Source: Schaalia radingae (GTDB lineage Bacteria > Actinomycetota > Actinomycetes > Actinomycetales > Actinomycetaceae). From it: 64,000 bases of DNA. Both the position numbers and the translations under genes were made by a program. Shown here piece after piece: positions 1 to 9,560 of the stretch. The notes beneath the pieces were generated by a model, which was not told the DNA's origin, did not search any database, and was given only the letters and a program-made list of their open reading frames with translations. The DNA is taken from assembly GCF_900106055.1 (NCBI RefSeq), contig NZ_LT629792.1, positions 62,001 through 126,000 on the forward strand, in the 5' to 3' direction. The first letter of the stretch is position 1, and every line of letters begins with the position of its first letter.

Positions 1-902
1 GAACGGTTCATCGCCTTGCACATGATGTAGGACAGGTACGCGCCGGAGGAGCCGACAAGCGCGCCAGTGATAATGAGCAGATCATTGTTGAGCATGAAGC
101 CGGCCGCTGCCGCAGCCCACCCGGAATACGAGTTCAGCATGGACACGACAACGGGCATGTCTCCGCCGCCGATCGCGGCCACCAGGTGCACACCCAGTGC
201 CAGCGCGATGAGAGTCATAATGATTAACGCTGCAATGCCAACTCCGGTGAAACCGTCCTGACGCACGAACAGTACCATCAGGATGAGGCAGACGACGATG
301 GCAGCAAGGTTGATCCAGTTGCGCCCCGGAAGCATCAACGGTGCGCCCGAAATCTTCGCGGACAATTTGAGGTACGCGATGATTGAGCCGGTCAAGGTGA
401 CGGCACCGATGAAGATGCCCAGGAACACTTCACCGAGGTGGAATCCTCCCAGCAGAAGCGCATTGGCGTCGGGTGCCAGGTAGGAATTGAACCCCACCAG
501 CACTGCTGCCAGGCCGACAAATGAGTGCAGCAATGCGATCAGTTCCGGCATGCCGGTCATCTGAACGTTGCGTGCCTTCCAGATGCCGATCACTGCGCCG
601 ATACTCATTGCCAGCGCAATCAGGATCGCGGTGACGACCACCCCGCGTGCCGGCTGCGACGTGAGAGCCAGGACTATGGTGGCGACCAGCGCAATCGCCA
701 TGCCGATGATGCCTGAATTGTTGCCACGTTGAGCCGTCTCATGTCGGGACAGTCCGGCCAGCGCCAGGATGAAGAATATGGCGGCAACAATGTAGGCGAA
801 AACAACGAAGTGTGAAACGAAGCCGCCCGACAGGAGGTCGGCACCCGGAATTTCAGCTGACATGAGGTCCTGGGGAAACGGTGTGACAAGGTTGGTGAAC
901 AC
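1..902 (-). CDS. pntB: NAD(P) transhydrogenase subunit beta (partial)
   Basis: This is the membrane and NADP(H)-binding subunit of the proton-translocating transhydrogenase, which moves hydride from NADH to NADP+ using the proton gradient. The minus strand reads as a classic PntB N-terminal half: a series of membrane segments, [21 protein letters not shown] near the start, then the hallmark [19 protein letters not shown]. The 3' end lies beyond base 1, so the NADP-binding domain is not visible. A GTG at 902 follows a GAGG and sits 12 bases after the pntA stop. An ATG at 863 with AGGA just upstream is an equally possible start. It is cotranscribed with pntA. Confidence 0.93.
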   Translation of the reverse strand, partial: MFTNLVTPFPQDLMSAEIPGADLLSGGFVSHFVVFAYIVAAIFFILALAGLSRHETAQRGNNSGIIGMAIALVATIVLALTSQPARGVVVTAILIALAMSIGAVIGIWKARNVQMTGMPELIALLHSFVGLAAVLVGFNSYLAPDANALLLGGFHLGEVFLGIFIGAVTLTGSIIAYLKLSAKISGAPLMLPGRNWINLAAIVVCLILMVLFVRQDGFTGVGIAALIIMTLIALALGVHLVAAIGGGDMPVVVSMLNSYSGWAAAAAGFMLNNDLLIITGALVGSSGAYLSYIMCKAMNR

Positions 903-914
903 GGTAAATCTGCC

Positions 915-2468
915 TCAGTCTTTCTTGAACATCGCGAGCATGCGGTGGGTGACTGTGAAGCCGCCGAAAATGTTGATCGACGCGACGAGTATGGCGGCAA
1001 AGGAAATGATCGTGACCAAAACGTTCGACGATCCGATCTGAAGCAGAGCGCCGACCAGGATGATGCCGGAAATCGCGTTCGTCACCGACATGAGCGGCGT
1101 ATGCAACGAGTGCGTCACGTTCGTAATGACGTAGAACCCGACGACCACTGCAAGCGCCAGCACGATGTAATGGCTGGAGACCATCAGCGGTGACGTCAAA
1201 ATCAACAGGGCGGCCAAGGCTATCGCCACGACAATTCCGATCACGCGGTTACGCTTATGGGACGCTTCCTTTCGTGACTCATCAGCCGCTCTGGCAGCGA
1301 CTGCCGCCGGGTCCTCGCGCGGAGTCGGAGCAGGAGCGGGAGCCGCCGACACGTTGACCGGCGGCGGTGGCCACATCACGTCGCCCTCGTGCGTCACAGT
1401 GATGGAGCGAATGATCTCATCATCCATGTCCAGCGTGAGCTGACCATCCTTGTCGGGCGTGGCCAGACGCAACAGATTCACAATGTTTTGCCCGTACAGC
1501 TGGGAGGATTGTGCTGGGAGTCTGCCCGCCAGGTCGGTCAGGCCGATAATGGTGACGCCACCTTCGGTTCGCACAATTTCCCCGGGTGACGTCAGTTCAC
1601 AGTTACCGCCGTTGGCAGCTGCCATATCCACAATCACGCTGCCCGGACGCATCGCATCAATCGCGTCGGCACTGAGCAGGCGCGGAGCGGCACGCCCCGG
1701 AATGTTTGCTGTCGTGATGACAATGTCGGAGCAGGCAGCCTGTTCGGCGTACAGTATTTCAGCTGCGCGCGCCTGATCAGCGTCCATCTCCTTGGCATAA
1801 CCGTCACTGGATTCCTGACGGCCCACCGGGATCGGAACGAATGTGGCTCCCATCGATTCAACCTGTTCGCCCACCTCGGGACGCACGTCGGTTGCGTAGA
1901 CTTCAGCGCCCATGGAGTTGGCGGTGGCGATCGCTGCCAGACCGGCAACTCCCGCACCGATCACATAGATACGTGCCGGCGGCATTTTCCCGGCCGCGGT
2001 GACCTGACCGGTGAAGAGGCGGCCAAATTGATGAGCGGCCTCAACGACGGCTCGATATCCGGCAACATTGGCTTGGGAGGACAGGACATCCATCGCCTGA
2101 GCGCGTGAAATTCTCGGCACGGTGTCCATAGCCAGCGCGGTGATGTTCGCCCTCGCCAATTCGTCGAGCAGTTCGGGGTGGCGCGCGGGTGCCAGGCGGG
2201 AAATCAGTGTTGCGCCCGACTGCATCGCCGCGATCTGCTCGCTTGTGGGGGCGTCGAGAGTGAGGACAATGTCGGCTCCCCACGCACCGCGGTCATCGAC
2301 GAGGGTGGCTCCCGCATCTTCGAATAATGAATCAGGAAATTGAGCGGTTTGCCCAGCGCCTCGTTGTACGCACACGTCGAAACCCAGTTTCTTGAGCTTG
2401 GTGACGGTGTCAGGGGTGGCTGCGACAAGTGGCTGATCAGCATTGCTGGCTGGTACTCCGACGAGCAC
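915..2468 (-). CDS. pntA: NAD(P) transhydrogenase subunit alpha
   Basis: NAD(H)-binding subunit of the proton-translocating transhydrogenase, 517 residues (E. coli PntA is about 510). The N-terminal half is an alanine dehydrogenase-like NAD domain with the dinucleotide motif [11 protein letters not shown] followed by ATDVRPEV. The last roughly 100 residues hold four membrane helices, including the [14 protein letters not shown] segment. The frame is open further upstream, but the GTG at 2468 is the better start: AAAGGAG lies five bases before it and the protein then begins VLVGVPASN, which aligns with the family N-terminus (MRIGVPRE). The pntA and pntB functions are on two polypeptides, as in E. 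coli. Confidence 0.93.
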   Translation of the reverse strand: MLVGVPASNADQPLVAATPDTVTKLKKLGFDVCVQRGAGQTAQFPDSLFEDAGATLVDDRGAWGADIVLTLDAPTSEQIAAMQSGATLISRLAPARHPELLDELARANITALAMDTVPRISRAQAMDVLSSQANVAGYRAVVEAAHQFGRLFTGQVTAAGKMPPARIYVIGAGVAGLAAIATANSMGAEVYATDVRPEVGEQVESMGATFVPIPVGRQESSDGYAKEMDADQARAAEILYAEQAACSDIVITTANIPGRAAPRLLSADAIDAMRPGSVIVDMAAANGGNCELTSPGEIVRTEGGVTIIGLTDLAGRLPAQSSQLYGQNIVNLLRLATPDKDGQLTLDMDDEIIRSITVTHEGDVMWPPPPVNVSAAPAPAPTPREDPAAVAARAADESRKEASHKRNRVIGIVVAIALAALLILTSPLMVSSHYIVLALAVVVGFYVITNVTHSLHTPLMSVTNAISGIILVGALLQIGSSNVLVTIISFAAILVASINIFGGFTVTHRMLAMFKKD

Positions 2469-2674
2469 GCGTACTCCTTTGTTCAAGCAGCGACTGTGCG
2501 ATGCTCGTGGCACGCGCACAGAAAGGTGTTGTGAAGAAGGCACAGCGCAAAGTTGAGCGTTGCGCCGCATTCACGTCTTTATCGTATAGGTGGAAACCGT
2601 CATGCGCCGCATCTTTGATCTGCTAATGCGTCAAAAGCTGGAAAGTCGTGGTGGGCAACGATTACCGTTAAGAC

Positions 2675-3160
2675 ATGAATTACTTCGACGACGATGACGA
2701 ATCAATGGACAAGGTGGACAACCTCGACGCGGTTGAAGCAGACATTTCAATTGCAGCGGACCTCGAATCCGTATGGAAAGCGGTCAGCGAGCCGGGCTGG
2801 TGGGTCAACGACGGGCCATTCGGCGACCATGAATTTGAGCGCGGCGAGGATGGCCTGTACCGTATCGAAGATCCGGATGCCGGTGCATGGCTGATCGAAA
2901 AGGAAGATGAAGATCCGATGGATCTCATTTCCTTCCGGTGGTACCCGCTGGCAGGGGACGAATTCCCTGAAGAACGCACCACGCGCGTGGAAGTATCACT
3001 GTCCGAGAAGGACGGCCAGGTACAGGTGCACGTCGAGGAATCAGATATTACATCCGTCAGCGATGACGAGGCTGAAGTGCGCCAGGCATGGGAAGATGCG
3101 CAGGGCACGTGGGATGTTGTCCTGCCGGCACTGAAGGCCTACCTGGAAGGCGCAGCCTGA
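2675..3160 (+). CDS. SRPBCC (START/AHSA1-like) domain protein
   Basis: A 161-residue soluble acidic protein with the layout of the SRPBCC/START fold. The pattern ADISIAADLESVWKAVSEP is the usual first strand and helix of AHSA1/polyketide-cyclase-like proteins. A conserved-looking SFRWYPL segment and a C-terminal amphipathic helix (WDVVLPALKAYLEG) follow. Family members bind hydrophobic ligands or act as Hsp90 co-chaperones; no ligand can be named here. The stretch before helix 1 (MNYFDDDDESMDKVDN) is unusually acidic, and a second in-frame ATG at 2705 would remove it. No good Shine-Dalgarno is visible at 2675, so translation may be leaderless. The gene faces the galactosidase operon and shares a hairpin with it. 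Confidence 0.75.
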   Translation: MNYFDDDDESMDKVDNLDAVEADISIAADLESVWKAVSEPGWWVNDGPFGDHEFERGEDGLYRIEDPDAGAWLIEKEDEDPMDLISFRWYPLAGDEFPEERTTRVEVSLSEKDGQVQVHVEESDITSVSDDEAEVRQAWEDAQGTWDVVLPALKAYLEGAA

Positions 3161-3168
3161 GGCTGTGC

Positions 3169-3200
3169 CGCTGCGCCGTACACGAACTCAGTGCGCAGCG
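3169..3200. terminator. Hairpin between two convergent genes
   Basis: CGCTGCGC (3169-3176) pairs with GCGCAGCG (3193-3200) across a 16-base loop, in the 52-bp gap between the SRPBCC gene and the galactosidase gene, which converge. No T-run follows on either side, so intrinsic termination is inferred from position and stem only. Confidence 0.4.
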
Positions 3201-3212
3201 CAATGTCGGTAT

Positions 3213-4769
3213 CTACTTGACGAGCAGGCGGTCGCTGATTCGCCCCTCCGGGTCAATCCACGGTTGAAAGTCGACGGCGCGCCCGTTGATGGTGAATGTG
3301 AACCGTCCTGTTTGCTGCACGTCGAGTTGATCAGCACCTGAGCGGCTGGCCACCTGGCAGAATTCCCGTATCTGCTGGCGTTCCGAATCTGTCAGCCAGC
3401 TATCTGGGTCAGAACATGAATGAACACCCATGACATGCCCGAGGTCCCGGGTGACGGCGTTGACCTGGTCAGAAAGCAGGGAGCCGCGTGTTCGCACGAA
3501 TGCGACATCGGGATCTGGTGCCACCAGCGAGGTCAACCAGTATCGAGACAGCGCATTACGCAGCGCATTTCTGACGGCCGGACCACTTGGATCACGATGG
3601 CGTTCGGTGTTGTCCCAGTAGGGAGCCGTGTCGGGTCCCACTCGCATTCCATCAATCAGCCCTACAGACGATCCAATCAAAGCGCCAGACCCCATGATGT
3701 AGACATCTGGCACAGCTTGGCGAATCGTACGCAGACCCTGGCGGTAGGCTTCCTCTCGATCACAGTCCTGGTAACGGACTCCGGGGATGGCGGCACCATT
3801 GAGGAAATCGAGTTTGAAGTAGGTGAATCCCCAGCCGTGTGCGCGTTTCATGACGTTCGTCAGCCACTGCTGGGCACCGGGATGTGTGGTGTCGAGTCCG
3901 AAGTATGGTTCGCCCCAGTTATATCCGGCGTGAGCCAGTGTGCCATCGGCGTTATGAATGAAGTATTCGGGGTGTTCGCGTACGATCGGGGCACTGCTGC
4001 GGGCAATGAACGGCGCCATCCACAGACCCGGCCGCATGCCGGCGTTGTGAATGAGGGTGGCACAGTGGTCCATGCCGTGTTCAAAATCTGTGTTCGCCTG
4101 CCAGTCGCCAACTGTTTTCTCCCAGCCGTCGTCAATCTGCAGCACGCGATAGCCAGCTGTCTGCGCGTGCGGCACTTCGGTTTCAATAGTGTGTTCGGTG
4201 ATTTCTTCGAACCAGGAGTACCACGATGACCACACAGGTCCGCAGTCCTGACGTGAATGAAATTCTGGAATCGAATCAGCCAGAGCGCGTGCATATGCGG
4301 CGAAGATTTCGCATTCTTCCCCTATGCCGATCCACCAGGTCAGCTCGCTGTTGTCGTGCTCTGGATCCAGCGGGGCAGATGCGACCTGCTGACCGGTCAC
4401 GGTGAAGACGCCGGTGCGGCCTCCCAGTGTTCCGACCACGATGACGCGATGCGTTGACGAGTCGACTGTCCACGCTGTCAGCAGGTAGGAGCGGTGGTCA
4501 GTTGTTGAATCGGTGGCGGGATCTTCCGCCGTCAGGAGGCGTTCGTCGTTGTCCCACACGCGCCACGGTTCGCGATCGGTGTACCACCATGCTGTCGGCG
4601 ACCAGGAGTTGATGCCGTGGCGGTAAAACTCACTGATGGAGTGGCCATCAACGTCAATCCTCAGCGTGTCAGCGCGCAGCTGTGCTCCGGTGACACTGAG
4701 TTCGAGGGGTGACATGGATGGTGCGTTGAGGACGCAGGAAGTGGTGGTGGTTTTGAGACGCAAATGCAT
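3213..4769 (-). CDS. Alpha-galactosidase, GH36-like
   Basis: Predicted to release terminal alpha-galactose from melibiose or raffinose-type sugars in the cytoplasm. At 518 residues it is close in size to the compact bacterial GH36 enzymes (Thermotoga type). Visible catalytic motifs are YFKLDFLNG with the likely nucleophile Asp321, and DGMRVGPDT with the likely acid/base Asp380; the 59-residue spacing matches the family. WSSWYSWF and QIDDGWE line the active site in relatives. The frame stays open 32 codons upstream, but that part is Pro/Ser-rich and unlike the family, so ATG 4769 is chosen, although its Shine-Dalgarno is weak. It is the last gene of the sugar operon, after a stable hairpin. 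Confidence 0.85.
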   Translation of the reverse strand: MHLRLKTTTTSCVLNAPSMSPLELSVTGAQLRADTLRIDVDGHSISEFYRHGINSWSPTAWWYTDREPWRVWDNDERLLTAEDPATDSTTDHRSYLLTAWTVDSSTHRVIVVGTLGGRTGVFTVTGQQVASAPLDPEHDNSELTWWIGIGEECEIFAAYARALADSIPEFHSRQDCGPVWSSWYSWFEEITEHTIETEVPHAQTAGYRVLQIDDGWEKTVGDWQANTDFEHGMDHCATLIHNAGMRPGLWMAPFIARSSAPIVREHPEYFIHNADGTLAHAGYNWGEPYFGLDTTHPGAQQWLTNVMKRAHGWGFTYFKLDFLNGAAIPGVRYQDCDREEAYRQGLRTIRQAVPDVYIMGSGALIGSSVGLIDGMRVGPDTAPYWDNTERHRDPSGPAVRNALRNALSRYWLTSLVAPDPDVAFVRTRGSLLSDQVNAVTRDLGHVMGVHSCSDPDSWLTDSERQQIREFCQVASRSGADQLDVQQTGRFTFTINGRAVDFQPWIDPEGRISDRLLVK

Positions 4770-4864
4770 GGGAGTGCTTTCGGATGGCGAAGAAAGTGAG
4801 AAGGGGCAGGGAGTGCTGGAGGTAGGAGGAGACTGCGGGAGGGCAGGGTGACGTGGCAGTGGCA

Positions 4865-4902
4865 AGGTGCCGCCCGCAGATTGCGGTCGGCGGGCGGCAC
4901 CT
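4865..4902 (-). promoter_or_regulatory. Intercistronic hairpin (mRNA processing/attenuation)
   Basis: A perfect 13-bp stem (AGGTGCCGCCCGC at 4865-4877, complement at 4890-4902) with a 12-base loop lies between the solute-binding-protein gene and the galactosidase gene. There is no T-tract. Such hairpins after binding-protein genes often stabilise the upstream message or partly terminate transcription, giving more binding protein than enzyme. That role is inferred. Confidence 0.6.
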
Positions 4903-4946
4903 GGTGTTGCTGAGCGTATGCAGCTCAGCAGTGGTATCTGGTCCGA

Positions 4947-6323
4947 CTATTGATCTGCAAGGATGCCGTTAATCGTGTCGTTCAGCTTCGGCAGAGCTTC
5001 AGCTGGGTCAACGCTTCCGCGCTCGATCTGTTCGATGACGGTGTCTGCTTCACTGTTGATTTCATCAGCCTTGAAGGTGATGGGGTAGTACGACAGTGAT
5101 GACGGATCCTTTGTGATGTCAATGTATGCGGAGACATCCACTCCGTTCGCTTCGTGAGCCTTGGCAGCTGCTTCAGACTGCGACGTGATGGACGGGAAGA
5201 CCACTGCTTCCTTGGCGATGACGGACTGGCAGTCTTCCGATGTCAGGTACTGAACCCACTGGAATGCCTGATCCTTGTGAGTGGAGGATGCCATGATCGA
5301 TGGTGCAATGCCGTTGATGATGGTCTTGCGGCCTTCTGGTCCCTTCGGCAGCGGTGCGAACTTGAAATCGCCTGCCTCGGAGTTTGCCCAGGTGTTGATG
5401 CGCCATGAGCCGTCTGGGATCAGGGCAGCTTTGTTCTGCTCCATCATCGGTTCGAGGCCGAGGTTGCCGGCCTGTTCAAGCGGAGTGACGTAGCCTGCTT
5501 CAATCTGCTTCTGCCACCAGGTGAGAGCCTCGATCAGTTTGGGATCGTTCATCTGGTACTGAGTGCCGAACGGGTTCTTGTCGAGGTATTGGAAGCCGTT
5601 TGAGAGCGCCAGCCATGACCATGGGCCCTGGCCGACAACGCCGCCACCGCTTTCAAGTCCCCATCCGTATGTGGCAACTTTGGTCTTGTCAAAGTCGGCC
5701 TCGTCGCCACGCACACCATTTTCGTCGATGGTCAGATGAGCGATGAGTTTGCCGAATGAACCGCCGTCCTGCGGGTTCCAGTCCAGGTCCTTCAGGGATT
5801 CGGGATCAATCCCGGCGTCTTCAACATCTTTGGCGTTGTACACCAGTGCGATTGTGTCCCAGTCCTGCGGAATGCCGAAGGTCTTGCCGTCGTAATCCCA
5901 CAGGGAGGCAAGGTCGCCGGTGTACTGGCTCATGTCGATCTGTGCCTTGTCAATGTACGGCTTGAGATCCTCGAGGGCGCCCTTGGATGCGAGCTCCGGG
6001 TAGTGCGCAACGTGGTTTGTGATCACATCGGGAGCTGTTCCTGAGGAAATGGCAACTGACAGGTTCTGCCAGTAGTCATCCCAGCCTTTCTGGTCAATGG
6101 TGACCTTGATGCCGGTCTTCTCCGTAAAGTCGGCTGCGCACTTTTCGTATGCCGGCTTCTGGTTTGGATCCCACAGGCTGTAGGTGATTCCCTGTGAATC
6201 CGATTCGCCGGACATGCCGGCTGCACCGGAGGTACCTTCGTCTGTCAGTTCGGCAGGTGTGCAGGCGCTCAGTGCCAGTGCGGCCATTGCTGCCGCACAT
6301 GTTGAGGCGACTACTTTCTTCAT
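4947..6323 (-). CDS. Sugar ABC transporter substrate-binding lipoprotein
   Basis: Extracytoplasmic sugar receptor of family 1 (SBP_bac_1). The protein begins MKKVVASTCAAAMAALALSAC: a short basic start, a hydrophobic core and a lipobox ending in Cys, so a lipid-anchored receptor. The mature part has the usual two-lobe features (GIKVTIDQKGWDDYWQNL, GTAPDVITNH, GSWRINTW). ATG 6323 is chosen because AAAGGAG lies six bases upstream; the ATG at 6326 is adjacent, and the longer open frame adds a non-signal-like extension. It is third in the operon after both permeases, which is unusual, and it precedes the galactosidase, which suggests an alpha-galactoside substrate. Confidence 0.88.
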   Translation of the reverse strand: MKKVVASTCAAAMAALALSACTPAELTDEGTSGAAGMSGESDSQGITYSLWDPNQKPAYEKCAADFTEKTGIKVTIDQKGWDDYWQNLSVAISSGTAPDVITNHVAHYPELASKGALEDLKPYIDKAQIDMSQYTGDLASLWDYDGKTFGIPQDWDTIALVYNAKDVEDAGIDPESLKDLDWNPQDGGSFGKLIAHLTIDENGVRGDEADFDKTKVATYGWGLESGGGVVGQGPWSWLALSNGFQYLDKNPFGTQYQMNDPKLIEALTWWQKQIEAGYVTPLEQAGNLGLEPMMEQNKAALIPDGSWRINTWANSEAGDFKFAPLPKGPEGRKTIINGIAPSIMASSTHKDQAFQWVQYLTSEDCQSVIAKEAVVFPSITSQSEAAAKAHEANGVDVSAYIDITKDPSSLSYYPITFKADEINSEADTVIEQIERGSVDPAEALPKLNDTINGILADQ

Positions 6324-6381
6324 CATCTTCTCCTTTGAAATTGTGTTGGAAAAAACTTTGCGGAACGTCAAAAGGTTTGTG

Positions 6382-7326
6382 TTACTTAGCGGACGTCAGA
6401 CCGATTGATCCGACAAGCTTGCGACCCAGCAGGATGAGCACCAGCAGCATCGGAAGAGTCTGCAGGGTGGCAGCAGCCATCAGCCCGGCCCAGTCGGGGC
6501 GCGTGGAAGGCGATGCCTGCTGGAAAACGGCCAGCGCAACGTTAAGCAGTCGTACTGCGTGCTTTTGTGCGACCAGTTGCGGCCACAGATACTCATTCCA
6601 TGCGAAGACCGCCTGGATGATGGCGATCGTGGTCAGGGGTGCGGATGCCATTGGCGCGATGATCTGGACGAATGTACGCCAGTGCCCGGCACCATCCAGC
6701 GTTGCCGCCTCTTCAACTTCACGCGGAATGGACAGGAAGAACTGGCGCAGGAAGAAGATCGCGAACGGGCTGATGAAGAAATAGGGTGCCAGCAGGCCGG
6801 TGAACGTGTTGAGCAGACCGGCGTTCTTGATCAGGATGAAGTTGGGCAGCACGATGAAGATTGGTGGAATCATCATGCCGGTCAGGAACAGGGCGAACAG
6901 CGCGTTTTGGAAGGGGAAACGCAGGCGTGAGAATGCGTATGCCGCCATCGCGGAGGTCGTGACCTGGCCAACCACCAGCAGAGCCGTGAAAATTACGGAG
7001 TTACGCAGGTAGAGCCAGAAGTACATGGTTGCTCCGGATCCGCCTGCAGCGAGGTCCTCTTTTGGTGTTGCCAGACCGAGGACGCGTTTGAAGTTGATCC
7101 ACGTTGATTGCTGTGGAATCAGTGAGTAGTCGCCGTTGAAGATCTGCGCATTTGGGGTGAACGCCGTGCGGATCATCCACACGAACGGCACCAGTGTAAT
7201 GAAGAGCAGGATAATCAGGGCGATCCATCCGGCAACGAGACCCGGGCGAATGGGGCGGCGATTCTTCTTCGCAGCCCTGCTGGCCTGCGTGTCAGTGCGA
7301 TCAGCTTTTCGAGACAGTGACGTCAT
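6382..7326 (-). CDS. Sugar ABC transporter permease (MalG type)
   Basis: Inner-membrane permease of a carbohydrate importer, 314 residues with about six hydrophobic segments. The cytoplasmic EAA loop that docks the ATPase is clear (EEAATLDGAGHWRTF). The N-terminus is basic and cytoplasmic (KKNRRPIRP), as in MalG-type subunits. The gene starts four bases after the stop of the partner permease, so the two are translationally linked, and the binding-protein gene follows about 60 bp later. No ATPase gene is in the operon, so a shared ATPase must energise it. Confidence 0.9.
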   Translation of the reverse strand: MTSLSRKADRTDTQASRAAKKNRRPIRPGLVAGWIALIILLFITLVPFVWMIRTAFTPNAQIFNGDYSLIPQQSTWINFKRVLGLATPKEDLAAGGSGATMYFWLYLRNSVIFTALLVVGQVTTSAMAAYAFSRLRFPFQNALFALFLTGMMIPPIFIVLPNFILIKNAGLLNTFTGLLAPYFFISPFAIFFLRQFFLSIPREVEEAATLDGAGHWRTFVQIIAPMASAPLTTIAIIQAVFAWNEYLWPQLVAQKHAVRLLNVALAVFQQASPSTRPDWAGLMAAATLQTLPMLLVLILLGRKLVGSIGLTSAK

Positions 7327-7330
7327 GACT

Positions 7331-8260
7331 TCACCCCAGATCCGTTTCGGTTGCGCGGGTGACGCGCAGTTGAACCAGCGTCATCAGCAAGATGATGAGC
7401 AGCAGCACCACAGCCATGGCTGCTGCGTATCCCATCTGGCCTTGCTGGAACGCTTTTTCGTAGATGTAGAAGTAGATCACGCGCGTCGAGTTAACAGGTC
7501 CGCCTTTCGTTGCCACGGCCACGGTGTCAAAGATCTGGAATGACCCGATGGTGGAGACCACCACGACCATGACCAGAATGGGTCGGATCAGCGGCAGTGT
7601 GATGGAGAAGAATGTGCGCCATGTGGAGGAACCGTCAATTTCAGCAGCCTCGTACACCATGGTCGGAATGATCTGCATGCCCGCGAATATCAGTAACGCG
7701 GTGTAGCCCATATTGCGCCACGAATTGACGAGGGCGACGGTGTAGATCGCGATGTCAGGGTTAGAGTAGAAAGCGATCGGACCGACATTGAGATAGGACA
7801 GCATGTGGTTGAGCAGTCCAACGTTGGGATCGAGGACGAACAAGGTGATCACTGCGATCGTCACGTTGGGAACAAGCCAGGGGACGAGCAGCAGGGATCG
7901 GATCAGGGTTGAATGCGAGATCCGCTGCATCAGGGTGGCGATAGCCAGGCCCAGAGCTGTCTGCGTGGAAATATTGACGACCACGTAGATCGCGGTCACG
8001 ACCAGTGCATGACCGAAGTGATGGTCGCCGATGAGTTTGCGGTAGTTGTCAAAACCGACCCAATGAGGCGTGCTGATCATGTCCCAGTCGGTGAACGAAA
8101 TCTGCAGGCCGCGGATCATGGGCCACAGGTAGAACAGCAGGAAGCCGAAAATGGCAGGTGCCAGGAATACGAGCGCAACCGGAACATCGCGCAGTTTGCG
8201 TGAATGCCGGTGCGTCTGTGCGGGTGAATGCGCGCCCTTGCTTTGTACAGTAGTGCTCAT
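7331..8260 (-). CDS. Sugar ABC transporter permease (MalF type)
   Basis: First gene of the leftward alpha-galactoside operon: a 309-residue membrane protein with six or so helices and the EAA motif YEAAEIDGSSTWRTF. An N-terminal motif (LFYLWPMIRGLQISFTDWD) is typical of UgpA/LacF-type permeases. It pairs with the MalG-type subunit immediately downstream to form the heterodimeric channel. The promoter should lie in the 95-bp gap shared with the divergent ROK regulator. Confidence 0.9.
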   Translation of the reverse strand: MSTTVQSKGAHSPAQTHRHSRKLRDVPVALVFLAPAIFGFLLFYLWPMIRGLQISFTDWDMISTPHWVGFDNYRKLIGDHHFGHALVVTAIYVVVNISTQTALGLAIATLMQRISHSTLIRSLLLVPWLVPNVTIAVITLFVLDPNVGLLNHMLSYLNVGPIAFYSNPDIAIYTVALVNSWRNMGYTALLIFAGMQIIPTMVYEAAEIDGSSTWRTFFSITLPLIRPILVMVVVVSTIGSFQIFDTVAVATKGGPVNSTRVIYFYIYEKAFQQGQMGYAAAMAVVLLLIILLMTLVQLRVTRATETDLG

Positions 8261-8355
8261 GAGGTCCTTCGTCTTTGAGCCCTCGACGGGTTGAACAGTT
8301 ACTATTATTAGGTTACTTTCTTTAATAAGTCAATGTGATGGAGAGAGAGTCGTGT
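8261..8355. promoter_or_regulatory. Divergent control region between sugar operon and ROK regulator
   Basis: The gap contains an AT-rich island at 8297-8336 that contrasts with the surroundings. It carries two GTTAC elements in direct orientation (8299-8303 and 8313-8317) and an imperfect ACTT...AAGT palindrome around 8317-8331. This is the natural place for both promoters and for the operator of the ROK protein. No clean -35/-10 pair can be fixed by eye. Confidence 0.5.
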
Positions 8356-9522
8356 ATGCCTGCTCCTAAACGCCTTCAGCGGCGCGCGAATATGGCGCGT
8401 GTTTTGCGTTACTGCCTTGAGAGTCCGCGCACTCTCAGCGACATTGCTCAGCAGTGCAGCATCACCCGCCCCGCAGCGGAATCAGTTGTCAGCGACCTCG
8501 CGGATCTGGGATGGATTACCGAGGTCGCCCCTCCGCAGGGATTCACATCATTGGGACGCCCCGCAGCGTTCTACGGAATGGCTACCGATGCCGGCCACGT
8601 CCTTTCCCTCGATATTGGAGCCCACCACATCACTGCGATGTCTGCTGATCTTTCAGGCAAAATCCTGGATGAACGAAGCATCAACATTGATGAAGACTGC
8701 TCTGCCGATACGCGTATCGACGTAGCTGTTGACCTGACGAACGAGGTGCGCGAACACACCACCTGTGGGACAGCATGGACCTGCGCTGTCGCTTCGCCAG
8801 GGGTTCAGCATGATGGACGTGTGGTCTACTTCGGGGGTGAAGGCATGCCCGGTTGGCAGGGACTGGCACTTGATCAGATTTTCAGCGACAGACTTGGTGT
8901 GCGCGTGCGAACAGCTGGAGACTGTGCGCTGGGTGCCCGTGGCGAATCCTGGAAAGGCGCTGCCAGCCAGTATTCCGATGTCGTCTTTATCCTGGCGGGG
9001 CGTCGTACCGGTGCTGCGAGTGTCATCGACGGTCGTGTGCGTGAAGGCCTCATGGGCAGCGCCGGTCTGATTGGTGAACTCCCGTGCATTCGCTGGAAAG
9101 ACCTTGAATCGGAAACATTCGTGTCGCACCGATTTGCGGGCCGTACACCCACGCGAGAAGAGCTGTTCGAAGGAGCCCTGGTCGCTCATGACGGTGACGC
9201 TGATTACCAAGGCGCGATAGCTGAATACGCACACATTCTTGCGCAGGGAACTGCTGCGATGATTCTTGCTATTGCTCCGCAATGCGTGGTGATCGGCGGA
9301 CAGTTTGCGCGATACGCGTCCCTGTTTTACGACCAACTAGTTGACGACCTCACCGACCTATGTCCTTTCATGCCCCATGTCGCAGCCTCCACACTGGGCA
9401 GACGCGCCGTCGCATTAGGAGGAATTCGACTCGGCCTTGATGACATTTTTGACCAGATCACTCGTCTCGTCACGCACGCCGACTATTTTCCGTCAATTTC
9501 GCCGAATACGCTGTGGAAATAA
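8356..9522 (+). CDS. ROK-family transcriptional regulator
   Basis: Likely repressor of the adjacent alpha-galactoside operon. The first 60 residues form a winged helix (MARVLRYCLESPRTLSDIAQQCSITRPAAESVVSDLADLGWI); the rest is a ROK sugar-kinase fold (VLSLDIGAHHITAMSADLSG). The sugar-kinase signature is degraded: the usual Gly-Thr-Gly loop reads AGRRTGAAS, and the Cys-rich zinc motif that normally follows GE(L/I)GH is missing (GELPCIRWKDLE). It is therefore probably a sugar sensor without kinase activity. ATG 8356 follows GGAGAGAG; an ATG seven codons upstream (8335) is possible. It is transcribed away from the operon it presumably controls. Confidence 0.85.
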   Translation: MPAPKRLQRRANMARVLRYCLESPRTLSDIAQQCSITRPAAESVVSDLADLGWITEVAPPQGFTSLGRPAAFYGMATDAGHVLSLDIGAHHITAMSADLSGKILDERSINIDEDCSADTRIDVAVDLTNEVREHTTCGTAWTCAVASPGVQHDGRVVYFGGEGMPGWQGLALDQIFSDRLGVRVRTAGDCALGARGESWKGAASQYSDVVFILAGRRTGAASVIDGRVREGLMGSAGLIGELPCIRWKDLESETFVSHRFAGRTPTREELFEGALVAHDGDADYQGAIAEYAHILAQGTAAMILAIAPQCVVIGGQFARYASLFYDQLVDDLTDLCPFMPHVAASTLGRRAVALGGIRLGLDDIFDQITRLVTHADYFPSISPNTLWK

Positions 9523-9543
9523 CTCTCCAGAGCCAGCACGTAC

Positions 9544-9549
9544 TATACT
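9544..9549 (+). promoter_or_regulatory. Candidate -10 element before the TPP riboswitch
   Basis: TATACT about a dozen bases upstream of the first riboswitch stem is a good -10 match and would give a transcript starting near 9556. No convincing -35 is seen at 16-18 bp, so the promoter may be extended or activator-dependent. Confidence 0.4.
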
Positions 9550-9560
9550 CACGTTTACTG

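Noticed and set aside
2468..2570. Longer pntA start at 2570
   Set aside because: The added residues are unlike the family and the GTG at 2468 has a strong AAAGGAG.
3420..4229. A 269-codon plus-strand frame
   Set aside because: Antisense to the galactosidase, no ribosome site, no recognisable motif.
8653..9336. A 227-codon minus-strand frame
   Set aside because: Antisense to the ROK regulator gene and without a plausible start signal.
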